Below are positions 17,864 through 26,647 of a DNA stretch of 64,000 nucleotides, one piece after another; the first letter of the stretch is position 1; the number at the start of each line of letters is the position of its first letter. Below the pieces are notes generated by a model that was not told where the DNA came from, ran no database searches, and saw only the letters and a list, made by a program, of their open reading frames with translations. A program made the position numbers and the translations under genes. This DNA comes from Shimia sediminis (GTDB taxonomy: Bacteria; Pseudomonadota; Alphaproteobacteria; Rhodobacterales; Rhodobacteraceae): assembly GCF_003990645.1 (NCBI RefSeq), contig NZ_RYZK01000002.1:124001-188000 (forward strand), written 5' to 3'.

Positions 17864-18660
17864 GCGCCCGGCTGACCTTTACCATTTTGGGCTGCGGCTC
17901 GTCCGGTGGGGTGCCGCGCCTCGGTGGCCACTGGGGAGATTGCGATCCGAACAACCCCAGGAACCGCCGCCGCCGCTGTTCGATGTTGATCGAACGCGAA
18001 ACCCAGGATGGCAAGACCACGATCCTGATCGACACCTCGCCCGACATGCGGTCGCAGCTGCTCGACGCCGGGATCGGACGGCTTGACGCGGTGATCTACA
18101 CGCACTCCCATGCCGATCATGTGCATGGCATTGACGACCTGCGCATGATTGTCTTCAACATGCGCAAGCGCCTGCCGGTCTGGGCCGATGGCGACACGCA
18201 AAACGCGCTGTTTTCCCGCTTTGGATATGCCTTTGTGCAACCCGAAGGCTCGCCCTATCCGCCGATCCTCGACATGCACACGATCAAGGACGATGTTGAG
18301 ATCACCGGCGACGGGGGCACCATCACCCTGACCCCGGTCAAGGTCGGCCATGGCAGCATCGACGCTCTGGGGTTCCGCGTGAACAACCTATGCTACATGC
18401 CCGACGTCGCCGAGATCTATGACGACGCCTGGACACAGCTCCAGGGGTTGGATTGCTGGGTTCTCGATACATTGCGCCGCTCGCCCCACCCGACCCACTC
18501 GCACCTGGAAAACTCGCTCAGGTGGATCGAACAGGCCGCGCCGAAACGCGCGGTGCTGACCAACATGCATATCGACCTCGACTATGACACGCTGCAACAG
18601 GAAACCCCCGACCACATCAGCGTGGCCTATGATGGAATGCAGATCGTCTATGACGATTGA
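17860..18660 (+). CDS. MBL-fold metallohydrolase, PhnP/RNase Z-like
   Basis: A 266-aa metallo-beta-lactamase-fold enzyme. The metal motif THSHADH gives His82, His84, Asp86 and His87; further ligands are likely in VGHGSIDALGF and the closing TNMHIDLDYD. The N-terminus TILGCGSSGGVPRLGGHWGDCDP is typical of the PhnP-like cyclic phosphodiesterase group found after tatD in many alphaproteobacteria. The exact substrate is not known for most members. It is the last gene in the chain of four-base overlaps that starts at tmk. Confidence 0.9.
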   Translation: MSARLTFTILGCGSSGGVPRLGGHWGDCDPNNPRNRRRRCSMLIERETQDGKTTILIDTSPDMRSQLLDAGIGRLDAVIYTHSHADHVHGIDDLRMIVFNMRKRLPVWADGDTQNALFSRFGYAFVQPEGSPYPPILDMHTIKDDVEITGDGGTITLTPVKVGHGSIDALGFRVNNLCYMPDVAEIYDDAWTQLQGLDCWVLDTLRRSPHPTHSHLENSLRWIEQAAPKRAVLTNMHIDLDYDTLQQETPDHISVAYDGMQIVYDD

Positions 18661-18681
18661 TCGGGATAACCGGGGCGCGAC

Positions 18682-19611
18682 ATGCAGGCGCTGATCGACG
18701 TTATCCTGCCGGTTTTTTTCGTGATTGGCTTTGGCTATTTCGCGGCCTGGCGCGGCTACCTTACCGAAGTCCACATCGACGGCATCATGAAGTTTGCCAC
18801 GAACTTCGCCGTGCCCGTCCTGTTGTTTCGCGCCATTTCGCGCCTGGACCTGAGCGCTGATTTCAACGGCGCGCTCCTTGGCAGCTTCTACACCGGTGCC
18901 ATTCTGGCCTTTGCCGCAGGCATCCTTGGCGCGCGGTTTCTGTTCAAACGCGACTGGGAGGACGCGGTCGCCATCGGCTTTATCTGCCTCTTTTCCAATT
19001 CGCTTTTGCTGGGTCTTGCCATCACCGAACGCGCCTATGGCCCCGAGGCGCTCACGGGCAACTATGCCATCGTCGCGTTTCACGCCCCCTTTTGTTACGG
19101 CCTCGGCATCACACTGATGGAGATCGTACGCGCACGCGGACAGTCGCCCCTTAAAATCGTGCCAACCGTTCTGAAAGCGATGTTCCGCAATGCTCTGATC
19201 CTTGGCATTTCCCTCGGCTTCATCGTGAACCTCGGCAATGTCCCGCTCCCAACAACGCTGAATGTCTCGGTCGACATGCTGGCCCGCTCGGCCCTGCCTG
19301 TAGCGCTCTTTGCCATGGGCGGTGTCCTGTTCCGCTACCGCCCCGAAGGCGACATGCGCACGATCCTCTACTGTTGTGCCGTGTCGCTGTTCCTGCACCC
19401 CAGCATTGTCTGGTTGCTCGGCAGCGCCCAGGGCCTCGACCGCGACAGCTTTCGCTCGGGAGTACTGACCGCCACCATGGCCCCCGGCGTCAACGCCTAT
19501 CTCTTTGCCTCGATGTACGGCCGTGCCCAGCGCGTCGCCGCCTCGACCGTGCTGATCGCCACCGCCGTGTCGATCCTCACCATCTGGCTCTGGCTATTCG
19601 CCCTACCCTGA
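18682..19611 (+). CDS. AEC-family transporter (auxin efflux carrier-like permease)
   Basis: An inner-membrane carrier of 309 aa with about ten hydrophobic segments in two groups around a polar middle loop, the layout of the AEC (mem_trans) family. Recognisable elements are MKFATNFAVPVLLFRAIS near the N-terminus and MAPGVNAYLFASMYGRAQRVAASTVL near the C-terminus. Bacterial relatives export or import small carboxylates; the substrate here is unknown. The start at 18682 is 21 bases after the preceding gene, so it may be the end of the same operon. Confidence 0.9.
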   Translation: MQALIDVILPVFFVIGFGYFAAWRGYLTEVHIDGIMKFATNFAVPVLLFRAISRLDLSADFNGALLGSFYTGAILAFAAGILGARFLFKRDWEDAVAIGFICLFSNSLLLGLAITERAYGPEALTGNYAIVAFHAPFCYGLGITLMEIVRARGQSPLKIVPTVLKAMFRNALILGISLGFIVNLGNVPLPTTLNVSVDMLARSALPVALFAMGGVLFRYRPEGDMRTILYCCAVSLFLHPSIVWLLGSAQGLDRDSFRSGVLTATMAPGVNAYLFASMYGRAQRVAASTVLIATAVSILTIWLWLFALP

Positions 19612-19684
19612 TCTCGCGCGCCCGTGACTTGCGCTCCCCGGCCCCAACCCCCATCTTGGAAACGCGCAAGAACAGGAGGTCCCC

Positions 19685-20335
19685 ATGCCCGATCCAATCC
19701 GTGTCGACATTATCTCTGACGTTGTCTGCCCGTGGTGCATTGTCGGCTTCCGCCAGTTGCAGCAGGCCGCCGAGGCAACAGGGATCGAGATCGAAACCTA
19801 CTGGCATCCGTTCGAGCTGAACTCTGACATGCCGCCCGAAGGCGAAAACCTGCGCGAGCACATCATGCGCAAATACGGCAGCACCCCGGAGCAATCGCAA
19901 AAGGCGCGCGACCAGCTGTCTGCTATCGGCGCGCCGCTCGACATTGACTTTCAGTTCGCCGACGACAGCAAGATCGTCAACACGTTTGACGCCCACCAAC
20001 TTCTCCATTGGGCGCAGGAAGCCGGCAAATCGCAGGATCTGAAACTCGCACTCTTTGACGCCTACTTTACCAAAGGTCTGGATGTCTCGCAGCATGATGT
20101 TCTAGCCGACACCGCGGCCTCGATCGGTCTTGGCCGCGCCGAGGCCTTGCAGGTTCTCAAAGATCAGCGCTTTGCGGAAACCGTGCGGGACAAAGAGAGC
20201 TTCTGGACATCCCGTGGTGTGTCCGGCGTGCCGACAATGGTGTTTGACGCCAAACACGCCACGTCCGGTGCCCAGGGTGCGGAAACCTTTGCCCGTGTCC
20301 TCACACACCTGTCGCAATCCCACGGCGCGGCCTAA
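19685..20335 (+). CDS. DsbA-family (FrnE-like) oxidoreductase
   Basis: A thioredoxin-fold protein of the DsbA/FrnE group (216 aa) without signal peptide, so cytoplasmic. The redox motif is CPWC in DVVCPWCIVGFRQL near the N-terminus; the cis-Pro region is GVSGVPTMVFD. The helical insert is of the usual size. FrnE relatives act as disulfide isomerases in stress protection; polyketide-related members also exist. AGGAGG lies 5 bases before the ATG. It follows the AEC gene by 73 bases. Confidence 0.9.
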   Translation: MPDPIRVDIISDVVCPWCIVGFRQLQQAAEATGIEIETYWHPFELNSDMPPEGENLREHIMRKYGSTPEQSQKARDQLSAIGAPLDIDFQFADDSKIVNTFDAHQLLHWAQEAGKSQDLKLALFDAYFTKGLDVSQHDVLADTAASIGLGRAEALQVLKDQRFAETVRDKESFWTSRGVSGVPTMVFDAKHATSGAQGAETFARVLTHLSQSHGAA

Positions 20336-20439
20336 ACTCTACGCACCACGTCGCGTCCATGCAGTCACGGCAAGGGCAGGGGTCTGGCACGCGGACACAG
20401 GCTTCAAAGCCCGCAAAAAACGCTATGTCTCTGGGAAAA

Positions 20440-20526
20440 TGGTGCGGCCGAGAAGACTCGAACTTCCACGGGTGTTACCCCACAGCGACCTCAACGCTGC
20501 GCGTCTACCAATTCCGCCACGGCCGC
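20440..20526 (-). tRNA. tRNA-Leu (anticodon GAG)
   Basis: An 87-nt class II tRNA read leftward, with acceptor strands GCGGCCG and CGGCCGC, a long variable arm, T-loop AGTTCGAGTCT, anticodon loop GTTGAGGTC (GAG) and encoded CCA. It is a single-copy gene here, with its own promoter just upstream. Confidence 0.97.
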
Positions 20527-20549
20527 ACGCCTGTAGCTTGGTGAGGGGG

Positions 20550-20578
20550 TCTATACCGAGTCGCCACGATATTGCCAA
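20550..20578 (-). promoter_or_regulatory. Sigma-70-type promoter of tRNA-Leu
   Basis: Read leftward: -35 TTGGCA (20573-20578), a 17-base spacer and -10 TATAGA (20550-20555), placing the transcription start around 20543, about 17 bases before the mature tRNA 5' end. The match to housekeeping consensus and the spacing are both good. Confidence 0.7.
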
Positions 20579-20716
20579 GCGGGAAAACGCATGGGATTGC
20601 GCAATTTGTTTTGCCACGGCGCGGGGTCGCAATCGTCATACATTCACCGCGCACTTTTGGGCGGCCACACGCCTTCTGCGATGTGGTGCACAGGCCTCGG
20701 CCTGCGAAGGGATCCC

Positions 20717-21781
20717 TCAATCCTGACGGATCGCGCTGTCCCGCCCAACCATTTTGCGCGCCAGCTTCCAGCCCAGAACCGCAATCACAGCGCCCAGGTA
20801 GGAATCCACCGCATAGTGCCACGCGAGCATCACCGACCCCACCATGATCACCGCCAGAAAGGCAAGCATGGCCCAGCCCAGCCACCGGCGGATGGTGAAT
20901 GCGTAAAACGTCATCAACACACTCGAGGCAACGTGCATGCTCGGCATCGCCGAGATACCGCTGACTTTGCCATCAGCCACGTAGCCGTCCCAAAGCAGCT
21001 CATGCACATCCAGAGCCCAAAGCGGATACCGCTGATCATAGGCCTTGAGCGTGTCGATCAGCGGAACAAAATCTGCCCCCAGACCAAGCCGCTCGAAATA
21101 GACCGGACCTGCGGATGACAGGAGCGTGGCCAAAACATTTCCGCCAACGAACCAGACAAGAACCGTTCCAACAAGGAATGTGTAAGCCGACTTTCGATCG
21201 AACTTGGAAAAACAGGCAAGGATCAACAGAAAGTACAGAATGAAGAACCACCAGTGGTAGGCCACGTTGACTGCACTCACGACAATTGGCGCGCCGAACA
21301 GGCCCAGAACGATCTTGTAAGGGTCCATCCCGAAATGCAAAACACGGTCCATCTCGGCAAATGTCACGTCCCACGAAAAGGGCACCAACAGCGGGATCGT
21401 CCCTTTTAGAAAGGTGAACGCGCCGATGAAGAAGACAAAGCTCGACAGGGCAACTGCGCCACTGGCCATTCTGTCGGCATCCAGAAAAACCCGTTTGCCA
21501 TCGCTGATCATGCGCTGCAGTGGCCGCTTGGGCCGCACCACCGTTGCCAGATAGATAAAGTGGAAGATCACCAAAAGCGTCAGCGTGACAGGCACAAGCT
21601 GAAAGCACACCATCATCAGCATGCGGAACATCTGCAGGTCCAGCGGAATGTTCAACGACCAGCTGACCCCAAACGCCACCACGGACTGCAGCGCGATACA
21701 GGCCATCAACAAACGATTGCGACGCAGGAAATCTGGCGTCCCTAGGGTCGACGGTTGCGAAAACTCGGCCTGCATGGACAT
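20717..21781 (-). CDS. PAP2-superfamily membrane phosphatase (Aur1/Ipt1-like)
   Basis: A polytopic inner-membrane protein (354 aa) ending in a PAP2 phosphatase / inositolphosphotransferase-like domain. The C-terminal active-site pattern is ISAMPSMHVASS...WHYAVDSYLGA, which gives the two catalytic His and the Asp of this superfamily. Several hydrophobic segments precede it. ATG at 21781 (MSMQAEF) is preferred over an upstream start at 21877 because AGGAG lies 8 bases before it. Relatives dephosphorylate lipid phosphates or transfer phospho-head groups. The substrate is not predictable. It is divergent from lipB. Confidence 0.8.
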   Translation of the reverse strand: MSMQAEFSQPSTLGTPDFLRRNRLLMACIALQSVVAFGVSWSLNIPLDLQMFRMLMMVCFQLVPVTLTLLVIFHFIYLATVVRPKRPLQRMISDGKRVFLDADRMASGAVALSSFVFFIGAFTFLKGTIPLLVPFSWDVTFAEMDRVLHFGMDPYKIVLGLFGAPIVVSAVNVAYHWWFFILYFLLILACFSKFDRKSAYTFLVGTVLVWFVGGNVLATLLSSAGPVYFERLGLGADFVPLIDTLKAYDQRYPLWALDVHELLWDGYVADGKVSGISAMPSMHVASSVLMTFYAFTIRRWLGWAMLAFLAVIMVGSVMLAWHYAVDSYLGAVIAVLGWKLARKMVGRDSAIRQD

Positions 21782-21962
21782 GAGGCAAACTCCTGAAGCA
21801 TTTTGAGCCAGTATCCCCAACATTCTGTCAGAGTTTGGGCACGATTGGGGAAGCAATGGGCAGGTCGCCCGCTGCATCCGCCCCCACCCACGCCCCGACG
21901 ATCCCGGTTTTCATTCAGCGGCAACACAGGTATGAAACCGAAACTGCAGCAAAGGACTCGCC

Positions 21963-22613
21963 ATGGTCGAATGGATCGTTCACGAAGGGCTTTTGGATTA
22001 TGACGAGGCCGTCACCTTTATGGAGGCCCGCGCCGCGGCGATTGCCACCGGCGAGGCCGAGGAATGCATCTGGCTGGTCGAGCATCCGCCACTCTATACT
22101 GCGGGCACCAGCGCCAAGATCGAGGACCTGACCGATCCGGATCGTTTCCCGGTCTATCCCAGCAAACGCGGCGGGCAGTACACCTATCACGGTCCCGGTC
22201 AGCGGGTGGCCTATGTCATGCTGGACGTCGGAAAACGCGGCCATGACGTGCGCAAATTCGTGCACCAGCTCGAGGAATGGGTGATCGCCACACTGGATCA
22301 GTTCAACCTGCGCGGTGAGATCCGCTGTGGCCGCGTAGGTGTCTGGATCGTGCGCGATGACAAACCGCTGACCGCCACCGGAGAAAAACCCGAAGACAAA
22401 ATCGCCGCCATCGGCATCCGCCTGCGCAAATGGGTCAGCTTTCACGGCATCTCGATCAACGTCGAACCAGAGCTTGAGCATTTCAGCGGAATTGTCCCCT
22501 GCGGCATCACCGAACACGGGGTGACGTCCCTGGTCGATCTTGGCCTTCCGGTCACGATGGACGACGTCGATGTCGCCTTGAAGAAGACATTTGTCGAGGT
22601 GTTTGGCGGCTAA
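21963..22613 (+). CDS. lipB: Octanoyltransferase
   Basis: Transfers octanoyl from acyl carrier protein to the lipoyl domains of 2-oxoacid dehydrogenases and the glycine cleavage H protein (216 aa). The catalytic pair Cys180 (FSGIVPCGI) and Lys146 ([18 protein letters not shown]) is present, with the family pattern [13 protein letters not shown]. The start at 21963 begins [14 protein letters not shown] palindrome 17 bases after the stop probably ends the transcript. No lipA in the window. Confidence 0.97.
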   Translation: MVEWIVHEGLLDYDEAVTFMEARAAAIATGEAEECIWLVEHPPLYTAGTSAKIEDLTDPDRFPVYPSKRGGQYTYHGPGQRVAYVMLDVGKRGHDVRKFVHQLEEWVIATLDQFNLRGEIRCGRVGVWIVRDDKPLTATGEKPEDKIAAIGIRLRKWVSFHGISINVEPELEHFSGIVPCGITEHGVTSLVDLGLPVTMDDVDVALKKTFVEVFGG

Positions 22614-22629
22614 GGCCACCGCCCACCTC

Positions 22630-22656
22630 GTAGGTCGGACAAACTGTCCGACCTAC
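22630..22656. repeat. Palindromic repeat, copy 1 (12-base arms)
   Basis: GTAGGTCGGACA and TGTCCGACCTAC flank a 3-base loop, 17 bases after the lipB stop. The same palindrome occurs, as a perfect 28-base version, at 38854-38881. As RNA it forms a strong hairpin, but there is no T-run, so it may act as a Rho-independent-like 3' end, a REP-type repeat or a protein site. Confidence 0.75.
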
Positions 22657-22742
22657 CCCTCATTGCACTCAAGCTGCGTCACAAACTTGCCAGGCCCCGC
22701 GTCCCGCGCCAAAATGAACCCGATTGGCAAAAGGGGGCGTAC

Positions 22743-23642
22743 ATGGCTCGTTTCACACATTTCCTGGCCACGTGTGGTGTTCTGGCCAGCAGCGCGTTTG
22801 CGCATGCGGATACAATGCCTGCGTTCATCGCGGGAAAGACATTCGAGGGCCTGAGCAGCTCCTTTGGCGGACTGTACGAGTTCCCCATGGAGTTTCACTT
22901 TGCCGACAGGGTGGATCCCCAAACTCCTTCCAAAGTGATCAACCGCCAAGCTGGCTGCGAGGCCAACCTTTTCGCGACTGAAACCTCCGAAAATCAGGTC
23001 GTCTTCAAAGAGCGCGCAACCGCGGGCAATTGCCTGGATCTTGGCTATACCATTGTCACAAACGACCCCCTCGTCGGGCAGCCCGTGGCCTATTACTCCC
23101 CTCTGAGCAAAACCTACCCACGGGCGGCCAGAACTCTTTTGCACGAGGCCAACGGCACTCAGCCGACCCACGAGGAAATGCGGGCGCTTGCAAGCAGCCT
23201 GCTACCTCTGGCGCCACCGGTGCTTTGGGGGTCATGGGTTGCGATCGACCAGGACCTGACCTACGGGTTCATTCCGGGGCTGGCCGGGTGCGACCGTGCA
23301 ATGCCGGTCCAAGACAATCTTTGGCTGCCCCCTGCCGCCAAGGGCGAGGTCACCTTCTGGCCCGCAACCAGCGAAACAGGCGGCTCTTTCTACGTCGCCC
23401 TGTCAACCGAGGATGGCGGGCAAGACATGATGTGGCGGGACCTTCGACATCTGTGGGGAGAGGCGTTCTATACCACCGAAGGTCTTCGCAACAACGAGAA
23501 ACGCGTCATCTTTGCGCCTCAAAACAGACAACCTGACAAATCTGACCTGATGACCATGGTGATTGAAGATCAGGACGGGCACACCCGCGAAATTACCTTT
23601 GCCAAGTGTCTCAACCCATTTGATCCACCTGCCGCCAAGTAG
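22743..23642 (+). CDS. Hypothetical secreted protein
   Basis: A 299-aa protein with a clear signal peptide (MARFTHFLATCGVLASSAFAHA, residues 1-22), so likely periplasmic. The mature part has four or more cysteines (in AGCEANLF, AGNCLDLGYT, LAGCDRAMP and FAKCLNPFD) that could form disulfides, and no motif I recognise. It stands alone between the palindrome after lipB and a small leftward secreted-protein gene. Codon use is like its neighbours, so it is a real gene of unknown function. Confidence 0.75.
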   Translation: MARFTHFLATCGVLASSAFAHADTMPAFIAGKTFEGLSSSFGGLYEFPMEFHFADRVDPQTPSKVINRQAGCEANLFATETSENQVVFKERATAGNCLDLGYTIVTNDPLVGQPVAYYSPLSKTYPRAARTLLHEANGTQPTHEEMRALASSLLPLAPPVLWGSWVAIDQDLTYGFIPGLAGCDRAMPVQDNLWLPPAAKGEVTFWPATSETGGSFYVALSTEDGGQDMMWRDLRHLWGEAFYTTEGLRNNEKRVIFAPQNRQPDKSDLMTMVIEDQDGHTREITFAKCLNPFDPPAAK

Positions 23643-23711
23643 TCCCCAAAAAGGCACCCCGCCCAGGCCAACCCCATCGCAAGTGCTGAGTAAGTGAAGC
23701 TCCGCGAACCG

Positions 23712-23876
23712 TCAGGCGCTGACAGGTTTGTCGTGATCGCCGCCAGAACAGCCCCGGCCTTCCGGGGTATCCAGCAAGATCGGCGGCGCCGGCTGTGGTT
23801 CACTTGTACTTTGTTGCGCCGCGGCCAGACCTGCTGAGAGGCAAACTGCGGCGGCAGTAACAATCAGTCGTCCCAT
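23712..23876 (-). CDS. Small secreted protein (54 aa)
   Basis: A short gene not obvious from length alone. The ATG at 23876 is preceded by AAAGGAGA with 5 bases between, an excellent ribosome site. The product starts with a signal peptide (MGRLIVTAAAVCLSAGLAAA) followed by a 34-residue Pro- and Gly-containing mature part ending GGDHDKPVSA. It has one Cys before and one after the cleavage point. No family is recognised. It is convergent with the 299-aa secreted protein gene. Confidence 0.6.
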   Translation of the reverse strand: MGRLIVTAAAVCLSAGLAAAQQSTSEPQPAPPILLDTPEGRGCSGGDHDKPVSA

Positions 23877-23977
23877 GCGATCTCCTTTCGCAGGTTACTA
23901 TGCCTTTAGCCTGCACAGCCACCGACATCCTGTCAAATCGCAAAGGCGGAACCTCGCCTTCACATCCTGTCTGGACG

Positions 23978-24607
23978 CTAGACCAACACCCCGAGCGCGA
24001 TCCACGCGCCCCACACCATGATCACCACCCCCGAGGCCAGATCAAACCACCGTGTCAGCGCCGGGGTCATGCGGCTGCGGATCATCAGCGCCAGTTGCAC
24101 CAGGAACAGCCACCACAGTGCTGACCCCATGAACACGCCAAGAACCAGCCAATAGGGCGCCATCGGGGACGATGCGGCGGCGGCCCCCAGCCCTGCGATC
24201 ATGCCGACAAAGGTCAGGATCGTGAGTGGATTGGCCATGGTCAGGACAAACGTCGTCGCCCAGCTTGTGATCACCGTACGATGGTTCGAGGCCGGTTGAA
24301 CCGGCTCGCCAGCCCCTCGCGCCCTCAGAAAGCCGCGCACCGACATCGCCCCCAGCCACATCAGCAACAGCCCGCCGCCAATCGCCATGGGGGTTGCATA
24401 GCTGACCAACAGACCGGTCGCCGCAAATCCTACGGCGACCAGCAGGCCATAAAACCCGTCTGCGGTCGCGGCCCCCAATCCGGTTGCCAATCCCGCGGCA
24501 CGTCCGTCACTCAACGTGCGCCGGATGCACAGAACACCAATCGGCCCCACCGGGGCGGCCACGGCAAACCCCATCAGGATGCCCTTCAGGAACACATCGA
24601 ACAGCAT
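23978..24607 (-). CDS. LysE-family amino-acid exporter
   Basis: An inner-membrane translocator of 209 aa with about six hydrophobic segments and the family N-terminus GFAVAAPVGPIGVLCIRRTLSDGR. LysE/RhtB proteins export amino acids or their derivatives. It starts 4 bases after the stop of an Lrp-type regulator gene. That regulator-exporter pairing is common and suggests that the regulator senses the exported amino acid. Confidence 0.9.
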   Translation of the reverse strand: MLFDVFLKGILMGFAVAAPVGPIGVLCIRRTLSDGRAAGLATGLGAATADGFYGLLVAVGFAATGLLVSYATPMAIGGGLLLMWLGAMSVRGFLRARGAGEPVQPASNHRTVITSWATTFVLTMANPLTILTFVGMIAGLGAAAASSPMAPYWLVLGVFMGSALWWLFLVQLALMIRSRMTPALTRWFDLASGVVIMVWGAWIALGVLV

Positions 24608-24611
24608 GTTG

Positions 24612-25067
24612 TTAATCCAGCCCGTCCACCGGCATCACCGGGCTTTCCTTGAGCGCATCCAGTGAAATCAGCGTCTCGGTGCGCAGGACCGCAGGCAGGG
24701 GTTTCACATGTTCCGCCAGAAATGCCTGCAAACTGGCGGTGTCCCGCGTGCGCAGCTTCATCATGTAGGAATGCGCGCCTGCGACGTGGTGCAGCTCCAT
24801 CACTTCGTCATGGGTCACCAGCGCGGCACAGGCGTCAGCCTCGCCGTCATAGGTCATGTCGACCAGAACAAAGCAGCACAAACCGGCCCCAACCGCGTCG
24901 GGGTTGAGGTGCGCGTGCCAGCCACGAATCTCCCCTCCCGAGGCCATCCGACGCACGCGTTCGTTGGCTGTCGAGACCGAAACCCCGACCTCTTGTGCCA
25001 GATCCGCGCTGGACAGACGTCCAAATCGCTGCAATCTGTTGGCAATTTTCCTGTCAAATATATCCAT
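24612..25067 (-). CDS. Lrp/AsnC-family transcriptional regulator
   Basis: A 151-aa feast/famine regulator. Residues 1-50 are the helix-turn-helix (FDRKIANRLQRFGRLSSADLAQEVGVSVSTANERVRRM) and the rest is the RAM ligand domain (HHVAGAHSYMMKLRTRDTASLQAFL). It is co-transcribed with the LysE exporter and probably controls it in response to an amino acid. A near-palindrome, ATTATTGCGCATAAT, lies 18 bases upstream of the start. Confidence 0.93.
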   Translation of the reverse strand: MDIFDRKIANRLQRFGRLSSADLAQEVGVSVSTANERVRRMASGGEIRGWHAHLNPDAVGAGLCCFVLVDMTYDGEADACAALVTHDEVMELHHVAGAHSYMMKLRTRDTASLQAFLAEHVKPLPAVLRTETLISLDALKESPVMPVDGLD

Positions 25068-25084
25068 ATCCGCCGAATTACCGG

Positions 25085-25099
25085 ATTATTGCGCATAAT
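25085..25099. promoter_or_regulatory. Candidate Lrp operator
   Basis: ATTATTGCGCATAAT is an almost symmetrical 15-base site (arms ATTAT/ATAAT) in the divergent region between the Lrp gene and the cytochrome gene. AT-rich dyads of about 15 bases are typical Lrp targets, and autoregulation is common. Binding is inferred from position and symmetry only. Confidence 0.35.
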
Positions 25100-25264
25100 T
25101 CAAGAATTTTTACGAAATCGGGAATTGTTTGATCTATTTCAAAGTCATCAATTCCCATTCCCTTCACAGTCACCCAACCGCGCTGATTTGCCCATTGCGC
25201 AGACCGGGCACATGTCAGAAGTTGCGGCCCGGACGCTCGTTTGAACCTGAGAGAGGCTATACTC

Positions 25265-25738
25265 ATGAAGACTGTATATGCAGTAGTCGCAGCCGCCGTT
25301 GCACTGGCCGCCCCCGCTTTCGCGGAAGGTGACCCAGCCAAGGGCGAAAAAGAATTCAAGAAATGCAAATCCTGCCACACCATCGTTTCGCCCGAAGGCG
25401 AAGTGGTGTTCAAAGGCGGCAAAACCGGCCCGAACCTCTATGGTGTCGTCGGTGCCGTGGCTGGCTCGGCAGACTTCAAATACGGTGACGGCCTGAAAGA
25501 CGCCAACGCCGCAGGCTTTGTCTGGACCGAAGAAGAACTGGCCGCCTACATGGCGGACGCCAAGGGCTGGCTTGGGGCAAACGGCTTCGCCGAAAAGACC
25601 AAGATGACCTACAAACTCAAGAAAAACGGCGAGCACGTCGCCGCCTACCTGGCTTCGGTTGCCCCGGCACCGATGGAAGAGGCCGCTGAAGGCGACGCCG
25701 CCACTGAAGAGACCTCGGAAGAGACCAAGACAGAGTAA
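25265..25738 (+). CDS. Periplasmic c-type cytochrome (cytochrome c2 / c-550 like)
   Basis: A soluble class I cytochrome c that carries electrons between the bc1 complex and terminal oxidases or reductases. Signal peptide residues 1-20 end in APAFA. Heme attachment is CKSCH (Cys34, Cys37, His38) and the distal ligand is probably Met114 in KTKMTYKL. The 3-residue-longer loops fit the large c2/c-550 type of Rhodobacterales. An acidic, Ala/Glu-rich tail of about 25 residues follows the fold. The ATG at 25265 is the only start with the signal peptide intact. A GC-rich hairpin follows the stop. Confidence 0.92.
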   Translation: MKTVYAVVAAAVALAAPAFAEGDPAKGEKEFKKCKSCHTIVSPEGEVVFKGGKTGPNLYGVVGAVAGSADFKYGDGLKDANAAGFVWTEEELAAYMADAKGWLGANGFAEKTKMTYKLKKNGEHVAAYLASVAPAPMEEAAEGDAATEETSEETKTE

Positions 25739-25763
25739 CTCTGACCTCAACCGTCACAACACC

Positions 25764-25796
25764 AAACCCCGCGCCCCTCGGTGCGGGGTTTGTCTT
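25764..25796 (+). terminator. Terminator after the cytochrome c gene
   Basis: AAACCCCGC and GCGGGGTTT pair across a 10-base loop, followed by TGTCTTTT. It lies 26 bases after the cytochrome stop and, read in the other direction, also after the convergent PEP-mutase-family gene. Confidence 0.7.
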
Positions 25797-25804
25797 TTCC
25801 CGGG

Positions 25805-26647
25805 CTAACTCCGGTCCACAATGCCCCCGGCATCCAGAACGGCGGCGATCTCTGCCCCCGGCATGGCGGCCTCGGCATAGTCGAACCTGCCTTCTTCCAG
25901 AACCATCCGGGCCGCAGTCTGCAATCCGCCCCAGGCAGCACGGGCAAAAGACCCGCCGACGCTGATGCGCTTTACGCCAACGTCAGCCAACTGGGCGACC
26001 GTGAAATAGGGCGGGCGCAGGCCCATGACCACATTCACCGGCTTTTCCACCTCGCGGCACACCCGCGCAATGGCGTCGAGATCGGGCAACCCCGGCGCAT
26101 AAAGCACATCCGCCCCGGCCTCGGCAAAAGCCTGCAGGCGGCGGATCGTATCGTTCAGGTCATCACGACCATGCAGGTGCCCCTCGGCCCGCGCCGTCAG
26201 CAGAAACGGCAGATCACGGGCTGTCTCGGCCGCCGCGCGCACCCGCTCAACCGCGAGATCAAAGTCATAGATCGGGGTCGCCGCATCGCCCGTGGCGTCC
26301 TCGATCGAGCCGCCAACAAGACCCACGGCACAGGCCTGCCGCACGGTTTCGCTGCAGGCCTCGGGCGCCGACCCGAACCCGTCTTCCAGATCAGCCGTGA
26401 CCGGCAAATCCACCGCTGCAACGATGGCACGGGCGTTTTCCAGCACTTCGGCGCGCGACAACCCCGCCTCGCCATCCCGTTTGCCAGCGGAAAAGGCATA
26501 GCCCGCGCTGGTCGTGGCAAGCGCCTGAAATCCCATCGCCGCCAGCAGTTTCGCTGATCCGGCATCCCAGGGATTGGGCATGACAAACGCGCCTGCACTT
26601 GCGTGCATCGCTTTCAAGGTCTGATAGTTTTCGCTCTGACGTGACAT
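25805..26647 (-). CDS. Isocitrate lyase / PEP mutase family protein
   Basis: A 280-aa alpha/beta-barrel enzyme of the ICL/PEPM superfamily, whose members cleave or rearrange C-C or C-P bonds of 2-oxo or 2-methyl acids. Visible blocks are FVMPNPWDAGSAKLLAAMGFQALATTSAGYAFSAGKRDG, PVTADLEDGFG (metal-binding Asp/Glu) and GSIEDATG. The Lys-Lys-Cys-Gly-His segment of true isocitrate lyase is not seen, so a carboxyvinyl-phosphonate-mutase-like or unknown lyase is more likely. ATG at 26647 has GGAG 8 bases upstream and is preferred over the longer frame to 26764. Confidence 0.85.
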   Translation of the reverse strand: MSRQSENYQTLKAMHASAGAFVMPNPWDAGSAKLLAAMGFQALATTSAGYAFSAGKRDGEAGLSRAEVLENARAIVAAVDLPVTADLEDGFGSAPEACSETVRQACAVGLVGGSIEDATGDAATPIYDFDLAVERVRAAAETARDLPFLLTARAEGHLHGRDDLNDTIRRLQAFAEAGADVLYAPGLPDLDAIARVCREVEKPVNVVMGLRPPYFTVAQLADVGVKRISVGGSFARAAWGGLQTAARMVLEEGRFDYAEAAMPGAEIAAVLDAGGIVDRS

